Below, piece after piece: positions 25,801 through 36,724 of a DNA stretch of 64,000 nt; the stretch's first letter is position 1; every line of letters begins with the position of its first letter. The stretch is from NCBI GenBank assembly GCA_036874045.1, contig CM072347.1:1924501-1988500 (forward strand), read 5' to 3'. Position numbers and translations under genes: made by a program. Source of the DNA: Cymodocea nodosa. Taxonomy: Eukaryota; Streptophyta; Magnoliopsida; Alismatales; Cymodoceaceae. The notes under the pieces were generated by a model. That model was not told the DNA's origin. It did not search any database and was given only the letters and a program-made list of their open reading frames with translations.

Positions 25801-27994
25801 TTCTTTTTATTGTAGATCAGATAAATGTACATGAACATACTCAATCCTATGTGAAGTTCTAATTTAAAATCAATTGGCATTGACTAAAGAAATTCATCAT
25901 ATATTAGTCCTTTAATTCCTCTACCACCAATGTAAGGACTATTCCAACAATAGACAAATTGGTTGCTTCATCCAAATGTGTAATACCGATAGAAAATAAA
26001 TAGGCACTCAAACAAAGTACACTCTCAAACATCATAAACAACAACAATTTGAGCCATTATATTGTTACATAATGTCAACTCCTTGAATCCTTTTATTCCA
26101 AATATTTTCTATCTATTATCAAATCTTCAATTAAATTACATAATTTTAAATTTTTTCTTACAATTTCTAACCAAGTAGTTTCAAGTCTACCTTTATTTTT
26201 TTAATTTCTCTTGCACTAATTAAATATCATTTATTAACTAGTGCATTCCTTGATCAACCAAAGATATTACCAAACTACTTAGGTCGATTTTCTATCATCC
26301 TATCTTCAATAGGTGTAACTCCTACTCTATTCCTAATAAAATAATTTTTAAGTGTATCCTTTACAATATTACCACTCATCTAAGCAAACACACCTTAGCA
26401 ATACTAATTTTTTGCATATAATCATGTTTTACAACCTAACATTCTAAGTCACAAAGTATAGTTGAGTGAAAAGTAGCATTATAGAATTTTCTTATTAATT
26501 CTAAGAGTATCCTTTTATCACATAACAGTCTAAAAGCATTTCCTCACTTCATCCATCCTATTTTAATCCTATGAATAATATTCTTTATAATTTCACCATT
26601 ACAGATCCCAAGTATGTAAAAGTCTTACTTTTATAATCTTTCATCTAATTATATATCTTCATCATTATTCCTATTTTCATTGAACATACATTCCATATAT
26701 TCAATTTTTAACCTACTCAATTTAAATTCATTGGACTCAAACATCATAAGCATGGACATAAAACTCTAGATGACAAACAAGACAGCCGTATTATCAATAT
26801 TTCTAATACCAACTTTATAAATACATCATAAACAAATCAACCATTAATGGACCTAGACATGTATGCACATCATCTTTCAAATTGATCATCAATTTGGCAT
26901 GTGTCATTGAGAAGAAAGAAATTCATGATGACAATATGGTAGTGAAAGAAAACTTAAAGTGCAGTACTTAAACACTGCTTCCTGAATAGAGTAAGACAAT
27001 CATCTGCTTATGATATCAAGAAATGACAGCTGATCTTCAATAACATGACACTTACAAACTCCATCCCACCAAGAGCAGGATATAACCAATAGATCAATGC
27101 AAGGTCAGCTATGAAATACCCAACAGAAACCTGTAAAAATAAAATAAAATATCACTCTAATATATATTGATAACAAAGTTAAGCTTCTTTAAGGATATAT
27201 ACATGTAGTTATACCCCTAGTGTAAAAGTAGAGAGGTGTGAACTTTGTAACGTAATAAGCCCCCCTTGAAGATCATTAGAGAACAAATTTGAAAAGAACA
27301 CCAGATATACTGACATAGCTGCTATAAAAATGGCATGGATGCTAGACATACCCCTGCAGAAAATGTATGGAAAAGAATTAGAAGCAGATAAAAATAAGAT
27401 GATCAAAATTAAAATTATTCTCACCGGTTATTCCACTCAATTCTTTGAATTTTTGACAGTCTCTTATAGTCCTCGAAGTAATGAGAAGAAATAACTTCTG
27501 TAAGATCATAGGCCTGAAAAGTTACGACAAACTTGTTAAGTAGAATGAACAACAAAAGGAAAATTGCAGATGAGTAAGTCATAAAGGACAGCATGGCAAT
27601 GCATAATGGAGTATTAAAATGCAGTTGCTTGCAGGATTATGATTTTCCTAGACAAGCTTCCCTGATTTTTCTTTTAACATCTTAATAATATGTTGCCACT
27701 ACTTTAATAAATGATAGGATGGCAACTATGATGAGGAACTTCCTATTTTCCCTCACGTTCTCGGCTAAAGAATATGTTCAGATACTTCACAAGGAATCAA
27801 TAACTCAAAAAGAAGGCTTGATCTTTCTGGAATCGTCTAAGACAAGCACTATACAACTGAGAACAAAAGTTTGTAACAGAGCTTACCATCTTGCACATCA
27901 AAATGCCAGCAATAACAGAAGTATAGGGGATACAAGAGTTTGCTAGTAGGTATTGCCTGATAAGCATCTCAGCCTGATATTTATAGTAATTCAT
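22824..27994 (-). CDS. TLC (TRAM-LAG1-CLN8) domain membrane protein (8 exons)
   Basis: Multi-pass membrane protein with the TLC fold, of the plant group related to animal TLCD4; its biochemical role is unsettled (lipid sensing or lipid handling proposed). Exons: 27887-27994, 27425-27513, 27215-27353, 27056-27130, 25481-25602, 25327-25402, 23443-23502, 22824-22952; 265 aa. A start at 28036 would give 279 aa; I prefer 27994 because a TATCATGCAG acceptor sits at 28019-28020. Landmarks: IPYTSVIAGILMCKM first helix, KIQRIEWNNRGMSSIHAIF, GVSVGYFIADLALIYWLYPALGG, LHHILSIFAITYSIF, EGQLYTYMVLISELTTPGIN, FYHVYQHYDQ and a final helix with a lysine-rich tail (KGLKKQLSKKK) that could act in ER retrieval. 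All exon phases match. One intron holds a copia fossil and another an RTE LINE. Confidence 0.9.
23690..25157 (+). mobile_element. Ty1/copia LTR retrotransposon fossil in a TLC intron
   Basis: An internally reduced, clearly broken copia element on the plus strand. The right LTR begins at 25039 (TGTTAGAG...) after a purine tract (GAAAGGGAG) and runs to about 25157. The left LTR ends near 23826 and shares the CCCTAYAAATATGTAACC block. It is followed at about 23827 by TGGTATTAGAGC, close to the initiator-Met-tRNA primer site of copia elements. The interior keeps weak RNase H-like similarity (about 24600-25030) and an A-rich stretch. Many breaks; the LTRs are clearly diverged, so it is old. It lies between TLC exons 6 and 7 and does not touch the splice sites. 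Confidence 0.75.
26060..26650 (-). mobile_element. RTE-clade LINE 3' fragment in a TLC intron
   Basis: On the minus strand, scattered words in shifting frames follow the order of the C-terminal part of plant RTE reverse transcriptases: a TYLG-like segment, the CD/ML-like stretch, a RWF/VVW-G-like segment near 26290 and a final KGRLETTW-like motif near 26190. Many stops and frame changes. It is a 5'-truncated, long-dead LINE lying in the intron between TLC exons 4 and 5. The same type of fragment occurs again at about 29740-30150. Confidence 0.6.
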
Positions 27995-29310
27995 AGTTGA
28001 AATTAAGTTGTTACAAATCTGCATGATAACGTTCATTGGTGTAACATTAGAACAGAGATAAAAAAGTACATAATATGAATGAAATAAAAACTTTCAAAAA
28101 TCAGAATTTACATGTAAAATTCCAATATTTCATTGTGCAACGTGTACCCATACATGATAATAGCATAACATGTAATTAAAAAAAAACCAGCAGTTTCATA
28201 TGGAAAAGCAGAATAAGGTCCCACCGTGAGAAGCTTATGCAAGACTTCTTTCATGTTTTAGGCATTTGGGACAGCAAATTGCATACCATTTTACAACGAG
28301 AGACTTTTCCAAGGGAAAAAAGGGCTGTCATTTTCCATTATAATGCATATATCAGACAAGGTAAGTGGCCAAAAAAGAACAGGGAAATGAATGTGTCCTC
28401 TTAAAAACCTTTGTCAACTCCATAGTAGTGAAGTAAATTTTAGCGGCCAAGTTCCATGATAGCTTGGCAGTGAGGCTTATGGTCCTCACTTCAATGATCA
28501 AGGGTTTGATGCTTGGCAGAGGAGAAGAAGAGAAGTAAATTCTAGCCATAGGAATAGTGCAGTTAAACACAGTTGTGATCAGAATAAGTCATATCAATAG
28601 CACATATAAATTTACAACTAAATCCTAGAATTATCTTGGAATTGTCTATCCTAACTAGAATAGAAAAAATACACCAAGTAATAGAGCAATGACAATGGTC
28701 AGGTTAAGCATCTAATCGAAAAGCAAGATGCACAACTAGCTAAGGATCAGATGTATGTATTTGAGTTGAAAGACCAACCAACTAAATAGTACCCAGTCTA
28801 GATTAAAGTAATACATTATCACTGTCAGTATGAATGACAGCACATGGAGGCCCGATCAAAATATTCTGGTTACAACCTACGATAGAAACATTTTCACGGC
28901 TCATGGTTGAGTTCAGTGGGTAGGAATTGCTGTGGCACCAAATCCTACATGTATATATTTATACACATTTTAATGTCTTTTCAAAATAATGCAACTGATG
29001 CACATAAAATATCTTCGGATGAAAACGAAACGGACACAGAATTGGCAAGCAAGAAAATTAGAGATTTCGATCCTAAAATCGTCAATGCCAGAATCATCAA
29101 CACAGAAGACCAGAGAAAAACACCCACGACTACATACAAGTCGTACAAGAAAAGAGGAACCCACTCAAGCATGAAAGAACAAACAAAAACAGTAAGGAAA
29201 AACCCTTTTCATGCGTTCAGCCTCCCAACTGACATCCACAGTCTTCAGGAAACTACAAGAAAAGGAATACATGAAGAGAAGGCGTAAACGGAGATGAAGC
29301 CGCACATCAC
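27995..29310 (-). other. Probable 5'-UTR intron of the TLC gene
   Basis: Runs from a good donor (GGGCAG then GTGATG, at 29305-29310) to the acceptor at 28019-28020; the few bases 27995-28018 would be leader. It contains only short unassigned open frames, such as one at 28907-29287 on the plus strand, rich in Lys, Thr and Glu, that I reject as a gene. Confidence 0.4.
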
Positions 29311-29660
29311 CTGCCCTCAGTGGCAAATGGGTGTCCTGATCTCTGAAACAATAACCCTCCTCCTGCCTTCTTCCTCTCTATTCTCCCGTTCGGATGGAGA
29401 GGGGTACCGACAACCCAACAAAGAAGGGGCTTTGAACAAATTTCTAGTCCATCAGACACGAAGAAGAGATGAAGGGGGAGGTAACAAGCAGACACCCACC
29501 ACAATCGCAGCAATTTTCAATCACCAAGTTCCAACCACACAACCAAGAGCACGCAGACCACAACCCAAATCGAAATATTCCTGTTGTCTTTGTACCAAGA
29601 GGGTAGAAGTTTCGTAAAGGAAAGAAGAAGATGATGATGTTTATTGTTGCATGCTGGAAC
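29311..29660 (-). promoter_or_regulatory. Candidate 5'-UTR exon and promoter-proximal region of the TLC gene
   Basis: A less A+T-rich stretch with CT-rich runs in minus orientation, ending at a consensus donor and followed upstream by an A+T-rich spacer. This is the usual look of a plant leader exon. The exact transcription start is not visible. Confidence 0.35.
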
Positions 29661-29739
29661 GACAATAACAATGGCGTGGATTATAATCCCGTTCCTTTAG
29701 ATGAATCATATAATTTCTTTTTTTATTATTTTTCTGATG

Positions 29740-30150
29740 TTTAAGTATTTCTATTTATTATTAAATCTTTAATTAAGTTATGCGAATTTAAATTCTTTTT
29801 ACAGTTCTTAATCATGTAATTTTAAGTCAACCTTTACTCCTTTTTAATTTTTTTTCTATAATAATTAATTTATCTCTCGTAACTAATATATTCCTTGACA
29901 TCGTCAGATCACCCAAAGTTAATTTTTCTTATCTTATTCTTAATACGTACAACTTTGATCTACCATATTTTGAGTAAAATTATTTTTTGACTTATCTCTA
30001 ATAATATTATCACTATCCATTTAAACATACGTTTCAACAACTAAATTTTTGCACATACTCATATTTTAGTGTTCAAACATTCTAAAGTATGAAGTACAAT
30101 TAAGTGATTTTTTCTTTAAATTTTAAAAATATTATTATTGTATACGTCAA
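29740..30150 (-). mobile_element. Second RTE-clade LINE 3' fragment
   Basis: This stretch aligns by eye with 26090-26480: the same order of words (TATTTTCTATTTATTATTAAATC, TAACCAAG/TAATCATG, CACTAATT, TTCCTTGA, AAATTTTTGCACATA) with many small differences. It is the same part of the same LINE family, independently decayed. Confidence 0.6.
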
Positions 30151-30202
30151 AATAAATCACCAATATTGTTGAGATCACCATTTTACTATCTCTTCTCGCA
30201 AC

Positions 30203-30312
30203 GCTAATAAATACAACATGACAAGATCTAAGTCAAATGTCCCATGATGCTAATAAATACAATATGACAAGATCTAAGTCAAATGTCCCACAATGCTAAT
30301 AAATACAATATT
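30203..30312. repeat. 46-bp tandem repeat, 2.4 copies
   Basis: Units start at 30203, 30249 and 30295 (GCTAATAAATACAAYATGAC...). The first two units differ at only a few bases; the third is partial (about 18 bases). Non-coding. Confidence 0.9.
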
Positions 30313-30489
30313 AATTGTTCACATGATGAAAGAGTATAATATTAATATACAAAAGAAATATTATGAAATGTTGACTGGATAAGAGTGTCACTCTACCAAC
30401 CAACAAGTCATTAATCTATTTGATATGGATTAACGTGTCTTGACATCCGTAGCAATGTTACGGGTGCCCATAGTTTTTATATCATATAC

Positions 30490-32206
30490 ATATATATATA
30501 TATGAAAAAAATGATATTATAGATATTTACAGTACTTTGTTGTAAATATTTATACTGTTTAGATTGATTTAAACGATGTAAATTATATTTAAAAAATAAT
30601 TTTTTGTCTAATATATGTCTACTAATTCAGTCCATACATTATTAACATGTAACATCAGAACTCTTTTTTACAAACTTTATCCTCTGTCTCCTTCTCCCAT
30701 ACTTATATCTTATTTTAACCCCAGATGTAAGAAGCATATCAAGTATTAAATATAGAGGCAGAAGAACGAGAGTACCTACTCTAACTTATGTACGACTAGA
30801 AATTAAAATATTACTAAAACTTATATACATCAATTAAATGCAATATCACATGTAATTTATGTACAAAATGTTTAAAAGAAAAATAGATGAAATTAAAATT
30901 ATCTAAATCAATTTACACGATTTATTATTGTTAATATATATATATACATCTTATTCATTTAGTTACTTATTAATTTTAATTTTAATTTTTTTATTATCAT
31001 TACTTATTTTATTATATTTCCGTTATCTATTCATTTATTTATTTACCAGACAATTGAATTTTTATTTATTTATTTTAAACCATGCTGGACTTCAAAGCCC
31101 AATATGTCGTGGTTCTCACGACGTGTCGGACTCGGACTTTGAGGTCCGACGTGCCGTGATTTTCACGGACGTGGAATCCGGATTTTCCGAATTTATTATT
31201 TTATTATTATCTTTTTTCTTCTTTAACAAAATAACATAAGACATTACCTTAAAACTACATAATAAATTAAATACAAAGAAGTATAAATAAACTAAACTAA
31301 AATAGAATAAAATAAAAACGAACGCCTGTGTAGAAGTGTACCATTTGGATGCAATAATTCTCTTCTTCATACATATTTAATATTTTAACACTTACGTTAT
31401 CTTTTAATTCTAATGAGACTAACATATTCTACATAAAGTTTGTATATATATACCACGGGGGATTTGTAATGTTAGAAAATGGAAACTGCAGAAAAAAAAT
31501 TTATTAAACAACACATATATTAGTAAGAAAAATGGATCATTCACTCGACAATTAAGCACACATCAAAATAGTATGATTACTAATATTTAATGTAAATCAT
31601 ACTTAACACTCACTCAATGTATAGGTTCCATAAAAGATATGACATGCGTACAACAAAAGCCACAAATAAAATTAAAAAAATAAATAAATAAATAACGACA
31701 AAGAAACAAATAAAATAAACGAAGAAAAAGGAGATAAACATAAAAATATGTAAAAGAAAATAAACAAAAAGGGATACAACATATAGAGATATGGAAGTTA
31801 TGCCTTTGACTCTTCTTTTCATAAAATTTAGAACCTCCAGGCCAAAAAAAATTAATTTTTCAATTATTATTATTTTTTTATCATCACATCTTTGATGTTT
31901 TGTCGGTGGTAATGAAATCGTCAAAAATGTCATAAATAATAATAATAATAGAGAGAGAAGAAGTGCGGTAAAAGTTACAAAAGAGGAGATAGAAGAAATA
32001 AAAAGAAAAAGAGAGTAAAGTTTGTAAAAAAAGAATTATAATGTCATGTGCATTAAGCACAAGTAGATCGGTTGATGTGAGCTGGACAAAACATGTGCTT
32101 TTTTTAAAAATGTAATTTGACTGTTAGATCGATTTGAACGGTACAGACATTTATAGTAAAGTATTGTAGATATTTACAACATTACTTTTCTTCTATATAT
32201 ATATAT
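30490..32206. mobile_element. Possible 1.7-kb non-autonomous TIR element
   Basis: About 95 bases at 30490-30584 match in reverse complement the stretch 32121-32206 (roughly three quarters identical by eye; words such as TAGATATTTACARTACTTT and GTTCAAATCGATC/GATTTAAACGATG), both starting next to (AT)n runs. Between them are about 1.5 kb of A+T-rich DNA and a G+C-rich hairpin cluster. No transposase frame. No clear target-site duplication was found, so two unrelated copies of a small repeat in opposite orientation remain possible. Confidence 0.4.
31081..31205. other. G+C-rich hairpin cluster in an A+T-rich spacer
   Basis: Three short inverted repeats in about 100 bases: TCGTGGTTCTCACGA near 31110, CCGTGATTTTCACGG near 31156, and a TCCGGATTTTCCGAA-like one near 31178. 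The motif GACGTG or CGACGTG follows the first two, as if a unit of about 46 bases were duplicated. No coding sense is visible. Confidence 0.5.
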
Positions 32207-35200
32207 AAAAAGTAAAATATTTTATAGAAATAATTTACACGTATTTTTCCTTTTTTCTTTATCACTTCTTTCTTAATTTCTCCCCCCTTTGTTCTCTTGT
32301 GCTTTTCCATTCTTCTTCTCTGTCTCGTATTTTCCATAATTTTTTTAACTTTTATCCCTTGCCTATTTTTTAAAGGATACTTTTAATATAAAATTGTTAG
32401 GATTCGCAAAATGTTTGTTCTATTCACAAAATTCTTTCATTCATATATAATATAACAAATACCTGTCAAAACACATGTGAAGTGGTACCTGCCAAATTGC
32501 TAACTTAAGGTTAAAAAAAAACCACATGATCTTCGAAATAAAGAAAAAAGAACTTTTACAATTTTAAATTACTTGTACACCCTTCCAATATGCATAATTA
32601 ATGATATGCACATCAAAACTCAAAAGCATTATTTATTACTTTTTAAGATTTTATGTGCATATCAGTGAATATAGATTTTCAATCTAAGTTTATTATATGC
32701 AAGCAACTAATTTATGATAAGTAATATATATACATCATTTATTATTTACACTTTAATTATTTATGATAAATAAAGTTGTCGGTTTTTCCGTGGAATTTTG
32801 ATGGTTGGATATATATATTCAATGGATGAAATATTTAAAATAAATTGGTATATTTTTTAAATTGTAAAAATGGTAGGCTTATTTTCTTCAATGCATGGTA
32901 AGGGACAGCTATTGATAATGAATGAGAGAAGAATGAACCAAGTCCCAATGAGAAATGTTGACTTTGCACTCCTCATGGGAGAGGCAGGTATGTCCCCTAT
33001 ATATACCATTTAAGAATTCTAAAAGATAGCCTCCAAATGTGTTGGCTTGTGTGGAGGAGGATCATTAATTATAGAGATTGAAGGTTCTTCTCCAAGGGAT
33101 TGAGGATGAAATTAAAGATGAATTTTTCCATTGCTTGAGAATAATTACCCAAGAAAGGTCACATTCCTTAGGTAGCATGATGGGGATCTGAACAAATGAG
33201 ATTATGAAGACGGTTTAGATTTAATGTCTAAGATTGAAGTTGGGACTTCAATCCAATCCATTGTCATAGACAATAGGCTTTTTTGTCATATCATTTTGCA
33301 AAGGGCTTGGATGGTTGCCTACTTTTGTGAAGATCAATGAGGTTCCCACCTTTATGACAACAACTATACTTGGGAGGATTTTGAATGATCCATGATGAAC
33401 GGTTAGGGTTAGGCTTATATCCATGTAGAGACTGTGTTGGCAACAATGTGGACTAATTAAGATGATGCCAGCCACCAAACTAAAGTTATAAATAGATAGA
33501 ACACATGTATTAAAGTTTATTTAACATAAAGAATCATTTCAAATACTTACTCTTTACTTAAAACCGCATATCATGTAATCTAAAAAACAATTTGCATGTA
33601 TAATTCCATTCAATAAAATCCAATAATGGTACAAATTTACACCTTTTTTTGCAAGTTTAAAATATTCTCTACGTGTTTCAAACCTTTAACTTTCAAAAGG
33701 TTTGAACTCATGACCAAAAGGATGATAAAGGATTTCCTCACTATCCTGCAGGGACATGATCTTATGTAATTTACGCTAGTTTTTTTTCACCGGTCTGAAT
33801 TAATATATGAACTCAAATGAATGTTGAGTGTCATTTATGTTCTAAAAATGTTAAATTATGTGTGCAGCAAGAGAAGTAAAAGACCCAAAAGAAGAGATTG
33901 GCTTCATCCCGGCCTGCTCCCTGATTTGATATATGTGCAGCTAATAAGTTCAGCTGTGGTCACGGGCACAAACATGCTTTAACTAGAAAACAAGAAGACA
34001 AAGACCCACACCTGTTTGTCCATCTTCCTCACCTCCACAGAAAGATTCCATGCCAAGCAAGAGAGAATATATCATATATAATATAAACCAGATGCTGAAT
34101 AGATAGACAGATAGATGGATGGATAGATAGAGTGAGTGAGTGAGTGAGAGAGAGAGAGAGAGAGTAATATTGAAGAATTTAAAGAGAAGAAGGATGATCA
34201 GGGATGTCCTTTTGAAGAATGGCGGTAAATCTTAGGGTTCTGAAGAAGGTATGAAACCATAGTTGTAATTTTCTTTGAAGTTTAAATGGAAGAAAAATCT
34301 CATGCATGCAGCTGGCAGTACTGCATGTTCATGTGCTCTAAATTATATTGTTGATAGTACAAGAAGAGAACCACAGAAAGTGATAGTAACAGAGACAAAG
34401 AAGGAGAGAGGAGGGGGTGTCGAATGAAGGAAGAATACCCAGAAGAGAGGTGAGGCGGAACAGTAAAGAGTAAGAAAAAATGAGTAGAACCAAACGAAAA
34501 GGTACGGTCTCGCTGACCTTGTTGTGGTCCTGGCTTTTGTTGCTGGCCTGAATGTATTATCTGCGAGACACCAGTTGCCTGTGGTTTTAAAACTTCGAGT
34601 TGGCACGCAGCCATATGCGATGCCATGGGAACTGCAGCACCCCACATGTGGATGTGTTGTGTGGGCTTCATGTGTTCTCTTCCAATGGAATGTCTGTTCT
34701 CCTGGCTCGATCATCACCCTACCCTCGTGGTGAGAGTGATGGAGCCTGCACTAGATTAAAAAAAAAAACCATGGAGAAATGTGCTGGTGGGTTAATTAAA
34801 GATCTCATTCTACGGATAGATACTTAAGTTAGGGTTTAGTAGAAAAGTGTTTGGTGGTGGGTTAAAGATCTGGTTCTATGAATAGATATACTTAAGTAAG
34901 TTAGGGCTTAGAAGAATTGTGTTTGTTAGTGGGTAAAAGATCTGGTTCTATAAATAGATACTTAAGTTAGGGTTTAGGGTTTAATAGAAATGTATTTGGT
35001 TGCAATGACTAACACTGGTTAAAGTTGGTAAGTGTTGGGTTCTGCTTTGTTTCCGTTCCTTGGGAGTGGTCTCTCCCCTTTGAACTAGGGTGGTATTGGT
35101 TACGCACATAAGGGTAGGTTTTAGGGTTTGGCATAATTAATCTACATAGGATAAGATGAAATTGTTAGTTTAGTTATATATATTTTTGATAATGATAATT

Positions 35201-36380
35201 TTTACATTCATTAGAACTTAAATATCAGTGAAAGTTAAAGTATACTATGGTTCTTGATCGATTAATTAGACAATGTTAGTTTTTAGTTAGGCATCGTCCA
35301 ATGTGAGATAATTAATCTGAAAAATGTTCACTGAAAGATAAATTAGTTTGATTTTCATTAAAAGTTTTACAATTTTCCTTTCCCTTTTCACCGAATAAAT
35401 AAGTGAAATTTACTTCCCACATATACACAAATACCTTGTTAATTAGAGTCATAAGGAAAAATCAAATATAGGGTTTCATTTTACGCTGGTTTCACTTTGA
35501 CTACATTTTTTATTGGCACAAACACCCAGATGAGGATTTGGATTAATTAGTATTGTATATCTACATGAGATCAACTATGGGTTTATCAATTGATAATAAT
35601 TGTGCGTTCTAATCCAACGTACGTATATGAAAATATGTTGACATATTCAAAAAGAGATGCAAAACTCAACTTTCTTTATTCAACATTTTTAGCAAGCAAC
35701 ATATAGAAATTAATAAGTTATTGTAGTTGAAAAATACTAGCATCTTTTCATATCATGTTTGAAATAATCATTACCAAACTCTCCTATACATCAAAGTACT
35801 TGTAACTACACGTCTAAAGACAAGTGGTTGTAAGTATATATGTATCTAGCAAGATGATGTGCATGCAATGCAATGTCAAGTGAGAGATAATCGAAGTACA
35901 GAATAGAAATTTTGGAAGAATACATAAAACTTTGGTGAAGGCGATGCTTGGTCCACATGAAGCACGGATTTGAGCAAATGCAAACATAAACACAAAGACA
36001 AGCAACATACGTACGTACATTATGTCAAGATGATTGGTCCACATAACCAGATTAGATGCTCTTGATCAAGGAGATTAAATTTGTGAGCCCCATCCTTGAA
36101 CGTCGTTTAAACTTGGATCTTCTTGTTGTATGGTTTTAAAGATGCCTCTTCGCACCACCACCTTTTCTTTTCTTTTCCTATTCCCATTGCTTTGGAAAAC
36201 AAATCATGCATTTGTATTCTTCCAAGGGTTGGTATTGGTATCAGTCAGGAATGTTTGTTGCATGGATATTGATGATACTAGTTTAAGTGAATTGAAATAT
36301 AGTATTGATAGACATTGGTAATGGTAGCAGAAGAGGAGGAAGATAAAAAATAAAAAAAAAAGGCTCACCAGCAAATGACG
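32207..36380. other. Intergenic spacer upstream of the LIN-type gene
   Basis: Long A+T-rich spacer with simple repeats near 34100-34165 ((GATA)n, (GTGA)n, then (GA)n) and an about 70-bp repeat block at 34786-35010. A more complex, less A+T-rich island at about 34520-34760 has an exon-like minus-strand frame (QHIHMWGAAVPMASHMAAC, then GTCAGC as a possible donor). It has a faint GARP-family flavour but no partner exons, so I make no gene call. Confidence 0.4.
34786..35010. repeat. About 70-bp tandem repeat, three degenerate copies
   Basis: Copies start near 34786, 34853 and 34926. Each has GTGGGTTAAAGATCTGGTTC followed by TAGATACTTAAGTTAGGG. The third ends in AGGGTTTAGGGTTTA, which resembles the plant telomere unit, but only two units are present. 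Confidence 0.75.
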
Positions 36381-36724
36381 AACCGGATTCGCGCCAAAAG
36401 TCAAATCCCAACGGTCACACCTGAAGTGGCGATGTGATAAATAAAAAGGTGAGGGGGCAAATCGCAAAAAAGTCTTAAACACTTGGTAAGAGAGGTAGAG
36501 AGAGAGAGAGGAAGAGGTGTTGAAGCGATCACCGCTTTGCTCCTCGTCCTCGTCCTCGACCTCCTCCATTTGTCCTCATTCGAGCAGTCCATGGCGTACA
36601 AAACAAAAGCACCATCTGCCATGTCTGAGAGCACACACTGGTTGATTCCTCCTCCTCCTCCTCCTCCCCCTTCTCCTCCTCCTCCTCTCCATCACCCTCG
36701 TTCCAACCCAGATCTACCCTCCCA
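36381..36724 (+). promoter_or_regulatory. Leader of the LIN-type gene with a long overlapping upstream ORF
   Basis: GA- and CCT-rich leader with poly-proline-like codons. An upstream ORF runs 36483-36908 in a frame different from the main one and overlaps the main start at 36725. It has internal ATGs, including one at 36591 in a strong context (CCATGGCG). If transcription starts upstream of these, ribosomes reading the ORF would bypass the main start. The uORF peptide is proline-rich and low-complexity and matches nothing I know. Confidence 0.5.

Noticed and set aside
28907-29287. Plus-strand 126-codon frame upstream of the TLC gene
   Set aside because: Polar, low-information sequence with no homologue I know; it lies in the probable 5'-UTR intron of the minus-strand gene.
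34920-35010. Interstitial telomere repeat (AGGGTTTAGGGTTTA)
   Set aside because: Only two units, embedded in a 70-bp repeat; too short for a telomere relic.
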